DNA of 64,000 nt from Rivibacter sp049446155 (GTDB lineage: Bacteria > Pseudomonadota > Gammaproteobacteria > Burkholderiales > Burkholderiaceae_C), in contig NZ_JBMSEE010000007.1 of the NCBI RefSeq assembly GCF_049446155.1, positions 1 to 64,000 on the forward strand, in the 5' to 3' direction. Position 1 is the stretch's first letter. Every line of letters starts with the position of its first letter. Shown here one piece after another: positions 48,902 to 57,855 of the stretch. Made by a program: the position numbers and the translations under genes. The notes below the pieces were generated by a model. That model was not told the origin of the DNA, did not search any database, and saw nothing but the letters and a program-made list of their open reading frames with translations.

Positions 48902-49204
48902 TCAGAGCAGGCGGCCGTCTTCGCCGAGCACGCTGTCGATGCGGCGCACGAGCGCGTCGATGTCGGCACCGCCCGCCGGCGCATGCGCCGCGGGCGTGGC
49001 CGCTGGGCGTTCGGCCAGCGCGTACGCGAGATTGAGCGCCGACAGCACCGCGATGCGCTCGCGCGCCTTGACCTTGCCGGCGTCGCGGATCGCGCACATC
49101 TCGCGATCCACCTCCTGCACGGCCTTCATCAGCGCCGCTTCGCCGCCCTCGGGGCAGCCGAGCAGGTAGCTCTGGCCCATGATCGTGACTTCGATCTGCT
49201 TCAT
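48902..49204 (-). CDS. zapA: Cell division protein ZapA
   Basis: A 100-aa protein that bundles FtsZ filaments. The N-terminal KQIEVTIMGQSYLLGCPEGGE globular part and the helical QEVDREMCAIRDAGKVKARERIAVLSALNLAYAL coiled coil match the family. ATG at 49204 is used; the large open frame upstream is a reading artefact. It follows the coiled-coil gene at 49207-49434, and 6S RNA lies downstream. Confidence 0.92.
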   Translation of the reverse strand: MKQIEVTIMGQSYLLGCPEGGEAALMKAVQEVDREMCAIRDAGKVKARERIAVLSALNLAYALAERPAATPAAHAPAGGADIDALVRRIDSVLGEDGRLL

Positions 49205-49206
49205 CT

Positions 49207-49434
49207 TCAAACCGCCTCGTCGTCGGATGCCGTCGTGGCCTTGGGCGGCGCGGGCAGGCGGTCGAGCAGGGCATCGATGCGCTGGCGCGCAGCGGCCAGG
49301 CGCGAGCGCAGCGAGTCGCGCTCGGCAGTCACGGCGGCGAGCTGCTGCTGCGTGAGTTCGTGCGTGCGCTGCAGCTCCTCGTGCCGCAGCAACAGCCGCT
49401 CGACGCGTTCGGCCAGGTCGTCGATCGTCGCCAT
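49207..49434 (-). CDS. ZapB-like coiled-coil protein
   Basis: A 75-aa protein, nearly all one coiled coil (IDDLAERVERLLLRHEELQ..QLAAVTAERDSLRSRLAAARQRIDALLDRL). It sits two bases upstream of zapA, which fits a ZapB/DUF904-type partner that links the Z-ring protein to other factors. The family is not certain from such a short, simple sequence. ATG at 49434 gives a clean coiled coil; 49506 is also in frame. Confidence 0.78.
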   Translation of the reverse strand: MATIDDLAERVERLLLRHEELQRTHELTQQQLAAVTAERDSLRSRLAAARQRIDALLDRLPAPPKATTASDDEAV

Positions 49435-49559
49435 GCCTTGTCCTTGTTGGGTCGCCAAAGATTGTAGGCGGCGCCTCGCGCATGCCCTGACGCGCCAGGC
49501 CCGCATTCATGCGGCCGGTCACGCGACGCGCGGCCCACTGTCGCGCCGCCGTTACACTG

Positions 49560-49800
49560 CCGTGCGTTGGTGCTCGCGCCCGGCCGCTCGGCCGGCGCAG
49601 TGAAACGGGAAGCAGGGCGGTGACATCCATCGGATGAAGCCCAACCTGCGCTGCCCCCGCAACGGTAAGCGGACAAGAGCACGCCTTCGCGGCGTCTTCT
49701 TCGCTCGTGCGCTCGACCACTGCCTTCGACGAAGGGGCGGGAAGGTCGCACGGGTCGCATCCGCCAGCCCGGAGACCGGCCAACAGGTGGTGCCTGCCCC
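49560..49800 (+). promoter_or_regulatory. Cobalamin (adenosylcobalamin) riboswitch
   Basis: The conserved core elements are seen in order: GTGAAACGGGAAGCAGGG, CTGCGCTGCCCCCGCAACGGTAAGCGG and the B12 box GCCAGCCCGGAGACCGGCC (about 49764-49782). Hairpins follow (for example GTGCCTGCCCCAAGCGGGCAC) before the ATG at 49866, giving a possible expression platform. Bound cobalamin would lower expression of the btuB operon. Confidence 0.95.
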
Positions 49801-49865
49801 AAGCGGGCACCGGTTCGCCAGCGCGTGCGGGGAAGCACGCCACGGCACGTCACACCTGGCTTTCC

Positions 49866-51734
49866 ATGAACGCATCGTTCACGCCCCTGCGGGCCCGCCC
49901 GAGCGCGCTGGCCTTCGCGCTCGCCTGCGTCTTCTCTTCCTCCACCTTCGCCGCGGATGCGGGCTCCGAACTGCGGCCGGTCGTCGTCACCGGCACCGTC
50001 GTGCCGCGCACGCTGGGCAGCGAGTTCGCCGCCACCAGCGTGATCACGCGCGAGGACCTCGAGCGCAGCGGCGTGCGCGACGTCGTCGCGGCGCTGTCCC
50101 AGCTCGGCACTGCCCAAGTCGACCAGCAAGGCGGCCCCGGCACGCTGGCCGCGGTGCGCCTGCGCGGCGCCGACTCGCGCGACACACTGGTGCTCGTCGA
50201 CGGCGTGCCGCTGACCGACGTGACCAGCGGCCTCGCGTCGCTGTCGCAGATCCCGACCGACGCGATCGAGCGCATCGAGGTCGTTCGCGGCAACCTCTCG
50301 GCGCTGTACGGCGCGAACGCGACCGGCGGCGTGGTCCAGATCTTCACGCGCCGCGCGGCCGGCGGTTTCGATGCGCAGGCCTCGATCGGCGCAGGCAACC
50401 GCGGCACGCGCGCCGGCAGCGCCAGCGTCGCGCTCGGTACGCAGGCGCTGCGTGGGCGTCTGACGCTCGGCGCCGAGCGCACCGACGGTTTCAGCGCCGC
50501 CGACACCCGCGTCGCGCCGACCGCCAACCCCGACGACGACGGCAACCGCCGCGAAGACGCCACGCTCGCACTCGACTCGACGATCGCCGAAGGCCACGAC
50601 CTCGCCGCGCAGATGTTCTATGTGCACGGCAAGGTCGACTACGACGACCCCTCGTCGTTCGCGACGCCGACCGACACGCACCTGAGCAAGACCATCCAGC
50701 GCGGCCTCACGTTCAGCGGCCGCCATCGCCTCGCGCCCGAATGGACGCTGGGCTGGCGCGCCGGCGGCAACGACGAGGAGCGCCGCAACGAGACGGTGAC
50801 GTCGTTCGGCCCGTCCGACTTCGGCAACACGCTGCACACGCGCCAGCTCGCGCTCGACCTCACCGGCGCGCCGCTGGCGGGCGTCACGCTGCAGCTCGGC
50901 GCCGAGCGCCTGCGCCAGTCGACCGACAACGACACCTACGTCGACGACAAGCGCACCACCGACACCGTGCGCGCCGGCGCGGCCTACGACACCGGCTGGG
51001 GCGGCCTGCAGTTCAACCTGCGGCGCGACCACACCAGCGACTTCGGCGACGCGACCACCGCGCTGCTCGGCGCGCGCTGGAAGATCGACGCCGCGTGGAG
51101 CCTGTTCGCGACCGCCTCGTCGAGCTTCACGCCGCCGACGCTGGACTTCCTCTACTTCGACTGCTCGCCGTTCGGTTTTGCCTGCAGCAACCCGGATCTC
51201 GAGCCCGAGCGCGCGCGCAACGCCGACCTCGCGCTGCAATGGGAGCAGGGCGCAGCGCTGGTTCGCGCGACGCTGTTCTCGGCGCGCTACAAGAACAAGA
51301 TCGTCAACGACGCCAACTTCGTGCCGCAGAACGTCGACCGCGCGCGCAACCGCGGGCTCGAACTCGCCGCGCGCACGCGCCTGGGCGACTGGCGCGTCGA
51401 CGGCGAAGCCACCTTCCAGAACCCGGTCAACGACGACACCGACGAGCGCCTGATCCGCCGCGCCAAGCGCCAGTTCGCGCTGCGCGCCGGCTACGACGCG
51501 GGCGTGCTGTCGGCCGACGGCGCGCTGCGCTACATCGGCGAACGGCTCGACAACGGCGGCGTGACGCTGTCCTCCTACACGGTGTTCGATGCCAACGCGC
51601 GCTGGCGCTTCACGCCCGGCTGGATGCTGCAGGCCACGGTCGAGAACCTGTTCGATCGCGATTACCAGCCCACCGCCGGCTACCGCGGCCGCCCGCGCAC
51701 GCTGCTGGTGAGCCTGGGCTGGCAGATGCGCTGA
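49866..51734 (+). CDS. btuB: TonB-dependent cobalamin receptor BtuB
   Basis: A 622-aa outer-membrane barrel. A signal peptide (about 1-30, ending TFAAD) is followed by a TonB box-like VVVTGT, the plug domain (SVITREDLERSGVRDVVAALSQ, RLRGADSRDTLVLVDGVPL, NLSALYGANATGGVVQIFT), the barrel, and a C-terminal Leu-Gly-Trp-Gln-Met-Arg end. The B12 riboswitch directly upstream makes cobalamin the likely ligand. The start MNASFTPL is 66 bp after the riboswitch. Confidence 0.93.
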   Translation: MNASFTPLRARPSALAFALACVFSSSTFAADAGSELRPVVVTGTVVPRTLGSEFAATSVITREDLERSGVRDVVAALSQLGTAQVDQQGGPGTLAAVRLRGADSRDTLVLVDGVPLTDVTSGLASLSQIPTDAIERIEVVRGNLSALYGANATGGVVQIFTRRAAGGFDAQASIGAGNRGTRAGSASVALGTQALRGRLTLGAERTDGFSAADTRVAPTANPDDDGNRREDATLALDSTIAEGHDLAAQMFYVHGKVDYDDPSSFATPTDTHLSKTIQRGLTFSGRHRLAPEWTLGWRAGGNDEERRNETVTSFGPSDFGNTLHTRQLALDLTGAPLAGVTLQLGAERLRQSTDNDTYVDDKRTTDTVRAGAAYDTGWGGLQFNLRRDHTSDFGDATTALLGARWKIDAAWSLFATASSSFTPPTLDFLYFDCSPFGFACSNPDLEPERARNADLALQWEQGAALVRATLFSARYKNKIVNDANFVPQNVDRARNRGLELAARTRLGDWRVDGEATFQNPVNDDTDERLIRRAKRQFALRAGYDAGVLSADGALRYIGERLDNGGVTLSSYTVFDANARWRFTPGWMLQATVENLFDRDYQPTAGYRGRPRTLLVSLGWQMR

Positions 51735-51759
51735 GGAAGGCGCGGCGACACTTCGAGAG

Positions 51760-52695
51760 ATGGAAGCCGATCCGAGACGACTGCGTTTGCTGGCGATCGT
51801 GCTCGTCTCGGGCGCGGCGCTGGTCGTCGCGCTGGCGCTCGCGCTGGGCAGCGGCGGCTTCGATGCGTGGCTCATTGCCGAGCTGCGCGCGCCGCGCGTC
51901 GCCGCGGCAGCCGGCGTCGGCGCGCTGCTTGCGCTGGCGGGCCTGTCGATGCAGGTGCTGCTGCGCAACCCGCTGGCCGATCCCTACGTGCTCGGTACCT
52001 CCGGCGGCGCGGCCTGCGGCGCGCTGCTGGCGCTGATGATCGGCGCGAGCCTCACGCTCGGCGCCGCGGCCGGCGCGCTGCTCGCCGGCGTGGCCTTGCT
52101 CGTGATCGCGCGGCGTGCGCTCGCGGCCAGCGACGATGCGACCGCGCGTCTCATCCTTGCCGGGGCGATGCTCGCGGCGCTGTTCGGCGCCGCGGTCTCG
52201 CTGCTGCTCACGGTCACGCCCGACCAGCGCCTGCGCGGCGCGATCTTCTGGCTGGTCGGCGACCTGTCGGGCGCGGAGCTCGGCGGCTGGTGCCTCGCCG
52301 GTGCGGCGCTGTTCATCGTCGCGCTGACGGCGCGCCATCGCAGCATCGATCGCCTGCTGCTCGGCAGCGAGGCGGCCGCGCTGCTCGGCGAGCCGGTGCG
52401 GCGGCTGCGGCTGGAGCTGCTCGTCGCGGCCTCGCTCGCGGCCGGGCTCGCGGTGGCCTGCGCCGGCGCGATCGGCTTCGTCGGCCTCGTCGTGCCGCAG
52501 GTGCTGCGCCTGGCCGGCGTGCAGCGCACGCGCTGGCTCGCATGGATGAGCGCGGTCGGCGGCGGCGCGCTGCTGGTCGCGGCCGATCTGGTCGCGCGGC
52601 TCGCGGTGCAGCCGATGGAGCTGCCGGTGGGCGCGGTGATGGCGCTGATCGGCGCGCCGCTGTTCATCGTCTTCCTGTCGCGGGGGGCGCGATGA
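51760..52695 (+). CDS. btuC: Cobalamin ABC transporter permease BtuC
   Basis: A 311-aa FecCD-family permease with about nine to ten helices. The family core MQVLLRNPLADPYVLGTSGGAACGALLAL (about 66-94), GSEAAALLGEPVRRLRLELL and GFVGLVVPQVLRLAGVQ are present. It is slightly shorter than E. coli BtuC. The stop overlaps the btuD start (ATGA). Its periplasmic partner is probably the separate btuF gene at 56980. Confidence 0.92.
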   Translation: MEADPRRLRLLAIVLVSGAALVVALALALGSGGFDAWLIAELRAPRVAAAAGVGALLALAGLSMQVLLRNPLADPYVLGTSGGAACGALLALMIGASLTLGAAAGALLAGVALLVIARRALAASDDATARLILAGAMLAALFGAAVSLLLTVTPDQRLRGAIFWLVGDLSGAELGGWCLAGAALFIVALTARHRSIDRLLLGSEAAALLGEPVRRLRLELLVAASLAAGLAVACAGAIGFVGLVVPQVLRLAGVQRTRWLAWMSAVGGGALLVAADLVARLAVQPMELPVGAVMALIGAPLFIVFLSRGAR

Positions 52696-53423
52696 CGAAC
52701 GCGGTGCTGGCCGAGACGCGCGGCCTCACGCTGTGGGCCGGCGAGCGATGCCTGGTGCGCGGGCTCGACTGGCGCGTGCAGCGCGGCGAGCGCTGGTGCG
52801 TGATCGGCCGCAACGCGGTCGGCAAGAGCACGCTGCTGCGCGCGCTCGCCGGCCTGCCGGTGGCGCGGCGCGAAGGCGAGGTTGCCTGGCTCGGTCGACC
52901 TCAGCGCGACTGGTCGCCGGCCGATGCGGCCGCGGTACGCGCCTTCATGCCGCAGCAGGCGAGCGACCGCTTCGCGCTCAGCGTCGAACGCCTGCTCGAG
53001 CTCTCGGTCGCGGTGCCCGGCCAGCGCTCGGCGGCCCGCACGCTGTCGCAGCTCGATGCCGACGCGCTCGCGCAGCGCAGCGTGCTCGAACTCTCCGGCG
53101 GCGAGCGCCAGCGCGTCGCGCTCGCGCAGTGCGCGCTGCAGGGCGCGCCGCTGCTGCTGCTCGACGAGCCGGTCGCGTTCCAGGACCCGGCGCACCAGCA
53201 GCAGGTGGCGCAGTGGCTGGTCGGCGAGTTCGCGGCCGACGCGCTCGTCGTCACCGCGCACGACGTCAACTGGATCGCGCGCATCGCGACCCACGTGCTG
53301 GCGCTGTTCGGCGACGGCCACTGGCGGCTCGGCCCGGCGGCCGAGCTGATCGAGCAGCGCACGCTCGAAGGCGTGTACGGCTGCGCGTGGCAGCAGGCCG
53401 GCGGCGCCTGGCTGGCGCGCTAG
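52692..53423 (+). CDS. btuD: Cobalamin ABC transporter ATPase BtuD
   Basis: A 243-aa ABC ATPase. Walker A is GRNAVGKST (about 37-45), the signature ELSGGERQRVALAQ lies near residues 134-147 and Walker B LLLLDEPVAF near 155-164, with a switch histidine in VTAHDVNW. Coupling to btuC by a four-base overlap makes the assignment firm. Its stop overlaps the convergent PepSY gene by four bases. Confidence 0.93.
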   Translation: MTNAVLAETRGLTLWAGERCLVRGLDWRVQRGERWCVIGRNAVGKSTLLRALAGLPVARREGEVAWLGRPQRDWSPADAAAVRAFMPQQASDRFALSVERLLELSVAVPGQRSAARTLSQLDADALAQRSVLELSGGERQRVALAQCALQGAPLLLLDEPVAFQDPAHQQQVAQWLVGEFAADALVVTAHDVNWIARIATHVLALFGDGHWRLGPAAELIEQRTLEGVYGCAWQQAGGAWLAR

Positions 53424-54571
53424 GCTTCGGCGGCCCGCAGCGCAGCGGCGCTGCGCCGTGCCGCCGTGCGCCGCCACCATAGCCACGCGCCGCTGCCGAG
53501 CAGCAGCGTCGGCAGCAGCCCGAACACGCTCCACAGCACGCGCGCCGCGAGGCCCAGCGCCTCGCCGCTGTGCAGCGGGAACACCCAGTCGAGGAGCACG
53601 TTGCCCGCGCTCGATCTCAGCGGGTCATGGACGGCGAGGACCTTGCCGCTCGCGTCCAGCCGCACGCGTGTGCTGCCGGTGTCGATGCGCGGCTCGCCCG
53701 GTTGGAGCAAGCGCACTTCGGCGGCGCCGCCGGATTCGGTCGGCAGCGCCAGGCGCGACCAGCGGGCCTGCGGGAACAGCTGCTGCGCACGCTGCAGCAG
53801 CTCGTCGGGTGCGAGCGTCGACGCCGGCGCGGCGGTCACCGCGGGCTTGGCCATCTTGGGCAAGGCCTTGACCGGCAGCACCAGGCCGACCAGCTCGCGC
53901 GCCTGGCGATCGAACACCAGCGCCGCGCCGGTGGCTGCGAGCAGCAGGCACAGCGGGGCGAGCCACAGTCCGCTCGCGCGATGGACGTCGAACCACAGCC
54001 GAGCGCGCGAGGCGCCGGTCTTGATGCCGAGCGCGCGCCGCCAGCCGGCCGCGCCGCCGCGCGGCCAGGCCAGCGCGATGCCGCTGGCGGCCAGACCCAG
54101 CAGCACGAGACCGCCGGCGCCCACGACGAGATGCCCGGTTTCGCCGGCCAGCAGGCGGCTGTGCAGGTCGTACAGCGCCGGCACCGCATGCTGGCGGTCC
54201 ATCTGCCACGCGCCGCGCACGCGCGAGCCGAGGTAGCGGCCGCAGTCCGCATCGATGAAGTGCTCGGTGCGCAGCCGCGTGCGCGCATCGCGCGCCTCCC
54301 AGACCTGGTAGGCCCCGCCGGGTCGTGCCGGCGCGAGCACCAGCGCGGCACGCGCGGCCGGCGCTTCGCGCGCAAGCACCGCGAGCGTGTCGGCCACGGG
54401 CTGCGCCGAAGCCGCGCAGCCGCCGGACGCGTTGGCATGCCACTGCGGATTCAGCGTTGCGTCGAGCTCGGCCTGCCAGACCATCAGCGTGCCGGTCAGC
54501 CCCAGCAGCGCCAGCAGCAGGCCCGCGCTCAGCGAGACCCAGCGATGCAGCCAGGCGAGCGTGCGTCTCAT
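53420..54571 (-). CDS. PepSY-associated TM protein (iron-uptake type)
   Basis: A 383-aa membrane protein with four transmembrane helices: LHRWVSLSAGLLLALLGLTG (about 7-27), a second near 150-170, a third near 200-225 and the last near 345-370. PepSY-like periplasmic parts lie between. The HRW and VHRASG segments are typical of this family, which often accompanies TonB siderophore receptors and may reduce ferric siderophores. It lies 11 bp after the receptor gene, so it is likely in the same unit. Confidence 0.88.
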   Translation of the reverse strand: MRRTLAWLHRWVSLSAGLLLALLGLTGTLMVWQAELDATLNPQWHANASGGCAASAQPVADTLAVLAREAPAARAALVLAPARPGGAYQVWEARDARTRLRTEHFIDADCGRYLGSRVRGAWQMDRQHAVPALYDLHSRLLAGETGHLVVGAGGLVLLGLAASGIALAWPRGGAAGWRRALGIKTGASRARLWFDVHRASGLWLAPLCLLLAATGAALVFDRQARELVGLVLPVKALPKMAKPAVTAAPASTLAPDELLQRAQQLFPQARWSRLALPTESGGAAEVRLLQPGEPRIDTGSTRVRLDASGKVLAVHDPLRSSAGNVLLDWVFPLHSGEALGLAARVLWSVFGLLPTLLLGSGAWLWWRRTAARRSAAALRAAEA

Positions 54572-54582
54572 CGCCGCGCCGC

Positions 54583-56766
54583 TCAGAAGCTGCGCCGCCA
54601 GCTCAGCGTGAGCGTGCGGCCGTGGCCGGCGTAGTAATCGTCGTCGGTGCCGGCGTAGTGCGACTGGCTGTAGTACGTGATGTACTGCTTGTCGAACAGG
54701 TTCTCGATGCCCAGGCCGAAATCGCCCCACGGCGAGGCCCAGCGCGCCGAGAGGTCGACCACCGTGTAGCCCTTGAAGTGCTCCTCGAGGTTGACCGTGC
54801 CGGCGGTGCGGCCCTCGTTGGCGTGGCGCGAGAAGTAGTGGGAGGCCATCAGCTGCGCCGCCATGCCCTGGGCGAAGGCCCAGTCGCCCGAGAGCACGAG
54901 CTTGTCGGGCCCTTGCGAGCGCGCGCCGAGGTCGAGGTCGAGCGGCTCGCCCGCGGCGCTGGCGGTCTTGCCGCGCGTGATCGCGTAGATCGCGTTGAGC
55001 CGCAGGTCTCGCGTCGCGTGCCACTGGCCGCTGAACTCGAAGCCCTTGACGACGATGGGCACGCGCTGCACCGAGCCGATGCCGTTGCTGACGATGATCT
55101 GGCTGCCGAGGTCCGAGCGCGATTCGTAGACCGAGGCGGCGAGGCTGCCCGCCTGGCCGCGCCAGGCGATGCCGACCTCGCGGTTGTCGGTGACGATGGG
55201 CTGCAGGTCGACCAGGTTCTCGACCGACTGGCCGGTGCCGCGCACCGCGCGCAGGATCAGGCCGGCATCGGGCGGACCGAAGCCTTCGTTGTACGACACG
55301 AAGCTCGACCAGCCGCTGTTGCCGAAGCGCCAGACCGCGCCCAGGCTCTTGACCAGCTTGCGCGAACGGCGCTCGCCGCCGGCGACCTCGTTGCCGCCGT
55401 AGAAGGCCAGCGTGTTGTAGGTGTCGACCTCGAGGCGCGCGTGCTCGTCGCGCAGGCCCGCGCGCACCGTCAGCGGTCCGGTCTCGTACTCGATCTGGGT
55501 AAAGGGCGCGAGGCTGCGGTACTTCAGCGGCGGCACCCACATGCGGCCGGTCTGCGTGAGCTGTTGCGACGAGGTGTCGTCGAGCAGGTCGACGCCGGCG
55601 GTGAATTCCAGGCCCGTGAAGCCGAAGTCGGGGCGCACCCAGCTCGTGCGCAGGCCCCACTTCTCGGCCACCACCTCGCTCTGGTCGATCAGCGTGCCGA
55701 CCGGCGCGATCGCGGCGTCCTGGAAGGTGGCGATCACGCCGCCGGTGTAGCGAGCCGCGAAGTCCTGGCTGAACAGCTGCAGCGTCGCGGCGCCGCCGCC
55801 GAGGTCGGCGTGCGTCCACTCGAAGCTGGCCGAGCGCACGTCGTTGCGCGGCGCGTCCCACGCGATGCTGCCGCGCTCGGCGCTGGTCGGGATGCCGGCG
55901 TCGCGGTCGCCGGGCACGTCGACCCAGTCGTCGTGGCCGACCGCGTGGAAGCGGTTGAACATCAGCTGCACGCGCTGCGCACCGAACTCTTTGCCGAGCT
56001 TGAGGAACAGGTCGTCGGCCTGGTGCAGCGACTCGGTCGCGAGGTGGCGGCCGTCGCCGTCGACGCCCACGCCCTGCGTGCGCGTGCCGATGTAGCCCAG
56101 CAGGTCGAAGGCATCGTCACCCTCGCCCTTGTGCTCGATCATGTAGCCGGCCTTCCAGGCTGCGGTGTCGCCGTGCAGCTGGCTGCCGTACTTCAGCTCG
56201 ACCGTCTGGCGCGTGCCGGGCTGGGCCGGCCGGCGCGTGATCGTGTTGATGATGCCGCCGGTCGCGCCCATGCCTTGCACGGCCGACGCGCCGCTGACCA
56301 CCTCGATGCGCTCGACCACCATCGGGTCGGCGAAGTAGCCCTCGCGGCCGCCGAAGCGCAGCGGGTTGGTCTGCGGGATGCCGTCGAGCAGCAGCAGCGC
56401 ATTGCGCCCGCGCAGGCCCTCGCCGAAGTTCGACAGCTTCTGGCGCGACGGCGCATAGCCCGGCACCTGGTTGGCGAGCAGCTGGCTCGGGTCTTCGCTC
56501 ACCAGGCCCTGGCGCTCGATCTCGTCGCGCGAGATCACGCTGACCGCGCCGGGGATCTTCTCGACCGCCTTGCTGCCGCGCGTCGCGGTGACGACGACCT
56601 GGTCGAGCGAGGCCGTGGCCGCTGCGTCGTCGGCGGCGGTCTGGGCGTGGGCCGGTGCGAGCGCGCACGTGGCGGCGCCGGCCAGCAGATGCAGGCGCCA
56701 GCGCGGCGTCGAGAAAGGGGTGCGGCGAAGGCGCGAGCGAGCCGTACGGAACATCATGGACAGCAA
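54583..56766 (-). CDS. TonB-dependent siderophore-type receptor
   Basis: A 727-aa outer-membrane receptor. The signal peptide (about 1-41, ending APAHA) is followed by VVVTATRG, the plug (SVISRDEIERQGLV, FGEGLRGRNALLLLDGIPQ, GASAVQGMGATGGIINTIT), the barrel, and a C-terminal Trp-Arg-Arg-Ser-Phe. Ferric siderophore is the likely ligand, since a Fur-box-like palindrome lies 150 bp upstream and a PepSY gene follows; a B12-related role is possible because btu genes flank it. The start may be 56766, 56757 or 56754. Confidence 0.88.
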   Translation of the reverse strand: MLSMMFRTARSRLRRTPFSTPRWRLHLLAGAATCALAPAHAQTAADDAAATASLDQVVVTATRGSKAVEKIPGAVSVISRDEIERQGLVSEDPSQLLANQVPGYAPSRQKLSNFGEGLRGRNALLLLDGIPQTNPLRFGGREGYFADPMVVERIEVVSGASAVQGMGATGGIINTITRRPAQPGTRQTVELKYGSQLHGDTAAWKAGYMIEHKGEGDDAFDLLGYIGTRTQGVGVDGDGRHLATESLHQADDLFLKLGKEFGAQRVQLMFNRFHAVGHDDWVDVPGDRDAGIPTSAERGSIAWDAPRNDVRSASFEWTHADLGGGAATLQLFSQDFAARYTGGVIATFQDAAIAPVGTLIDQSEVVAEKWGLRTSWVRPDFGFTGLEFTAGVDLLDDTSSQQLTQTGRMWVPPLKYRSLAPFTQIEYETGPLTVRAGLRDEHARLEVDTYNTLAFYGGNEVAGGERRSRKLVKSLGAVWRFGNSGWSSFVSYNEGFGPPDAGLILRAVRGTGQSVENLVDLQPIVTDNREVGIAWRGQAGSLAASVYESRSDLGSQIIVSNGIGSVQRVPIVVKGFEFSGQWHATRDLRLNAIYAITRGKTASAAGEPLDLDLGARSQGPDKLVLSGDWAFAQGMAAQLMASHYFSRHANEGRTAGTVNLEEHFKGYTVVDLSARWASPWGDFGLGIENLFDKQYITYYSQSHYAGTDDDYYAGHGRTLTLSWRRSF

Positions 56767-56915
56767 TGGGCGTGACAGGCTCGAGCGCCACGCACCAAGC
56801 GGGCTGCTCGAACGACCGAAGGGCGTGTGAAGCCGAAGGCTGGCGGCGGCTGCTTCGGCGGCGGTTTCGAGCGAAGGCCGGTGCGCACCGGTGCTCGAAA
56901 GTTGCCTCAGATTGT

Positions 56916-56934
56916 AATGCGAATTATTCGCAAA
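56916..56934 (-). promoter_or_regulatory. Fur-box-like palindrome
   Basis: AATGCGAATTATTCGCAAA contains the perfect 7-1-7 palindrome TGCGAAT-T-ATTCGCA (56918-56932), preceded by TTGTA. It is the only AT-rich patch in the 213-bp spacer upstream of the TonB receptor. It resembles the Fur consensus but differs at the outer positions. Confidence 0.6.
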
Positions 56935-56979
56935 TGGACCGCGACAGAGACATTCCCGTTGCCGACCGTGCCCTGCGCG

Positions 56980-57855
56980 CTACGGCCGCACGCGATCGAT
57001 CGCCTCGCACATCGCCCGCGCGCCTTGCACGAAGCGCGGGCCCATGCGGCCGAGCAGATTGCCGTCGAGCACCGCGAATCGATTCATCCGCACGGCCTCG
57101 ACCTGCGATGCGAAGCGCTGCCAGCCGGCGAGCTGCGCGTCCTCGTCGGGCGAGCTCGAGGTCATGACGAGCTGCGGGTTCGACTGCACCGCGGCTTCCC
57201 AGCTCACCACCGGCGTCAGCGGTGCGAGCGATGCGAAGGCATTGACGCCGCCGCAGGCGGCCATCGCCTGGCTGATGCCGTGCTGGCCGTTGACCGTCAT
57301 CAGCGGCTCGTGCCACAGCTGGTAGAACACGCGCACCGGCGTGCGCTTCGCATAGGCGGCTTCGAGCGTGCGCCACTCGGCGCTCAGCGCGTCGGCCTGC
57401 GCGTCGGCGCGCGCCGCCTGACCGAGCAGGCGGCCGAAGCGGCGCAGCGTCTGCGCGATGCCGTCGATGTCGCGGATCTCCGCCTCGTAGATCGGCACGC
57501 CGAGCACGCGCAGTCGCGCCTTGTGACGGTCGGCCAGGCCGCTGCCCCACACCAGCAGCAAGTCGGGCTTGAGCTGCGCGATCGCCTCGAAGTTCAGCGC
57601 GTACGCATCGCCGATCACCGGCAGCGCGCGAGCCTGCGCCGGGTAGTCGCTGTAGCGCATCACGCCGACCACGCGGTCGCCGCCGCCGGCCGCGAAGGCG
57701 AGCTCGGTCAGGTGCGGCGCGAGCGAGACCACGCGGCGCGCCGGCTGGGCGAGCTTGACGAGCTGGCCGGCGTCGTCGCGCAGCTCGATGCGCTGCGCCT
57801 GAGCGCCGGCGGCGCAGGCCAGCAGCAGGGAGCCGATGAACAGGCGCCAGCTCAT
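56980..57855 (-). CDS. btuF: Periplasmic cobalamin-binding protein BtuF-like
   Basis: A 291-aa cluster A substrate-binding protein. The signal peptide is residues 1 to about 20 (ACAAGAQAQ). Family segments are RVVSLAPHLTELAFAAGGGDRVVGVM, FEAIAQLKPDLLLVWGSG and GNLLGRMGPRFVQGARAMCEAI. It probably feeds BtuCD, whose genes are on the opposite strand about 3.6 kb away. The start overlaps the nth stop (ATGA). Confidence 0.87.
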   Translation of the reverse strand: MSWRLFIGSLLLACAAGAQAQRIELRDDAGQLVKLAQPARRVVSLAPHLTELAFAAGGGDRVVGVMRYSDYPAQARALPVIGDAYALNFEAIAQLKPDLLLVWGSGLADRHKARLRVLGVPIYEAEIRDIDGIAQTLRRFGRLLGQAARADAQADALSAEWRTLEAAYAKRTPVRVFYQLWHEPLMTVNGQHGISQAMAACGGVNAFASLAPLTPVVSWEAAVQSNPQLVMTSSSPDEDAQLAGWQRFASQVEAVRMNRFAVLDGNLLGRMGPRFVQGARAMCEAIDRVRP

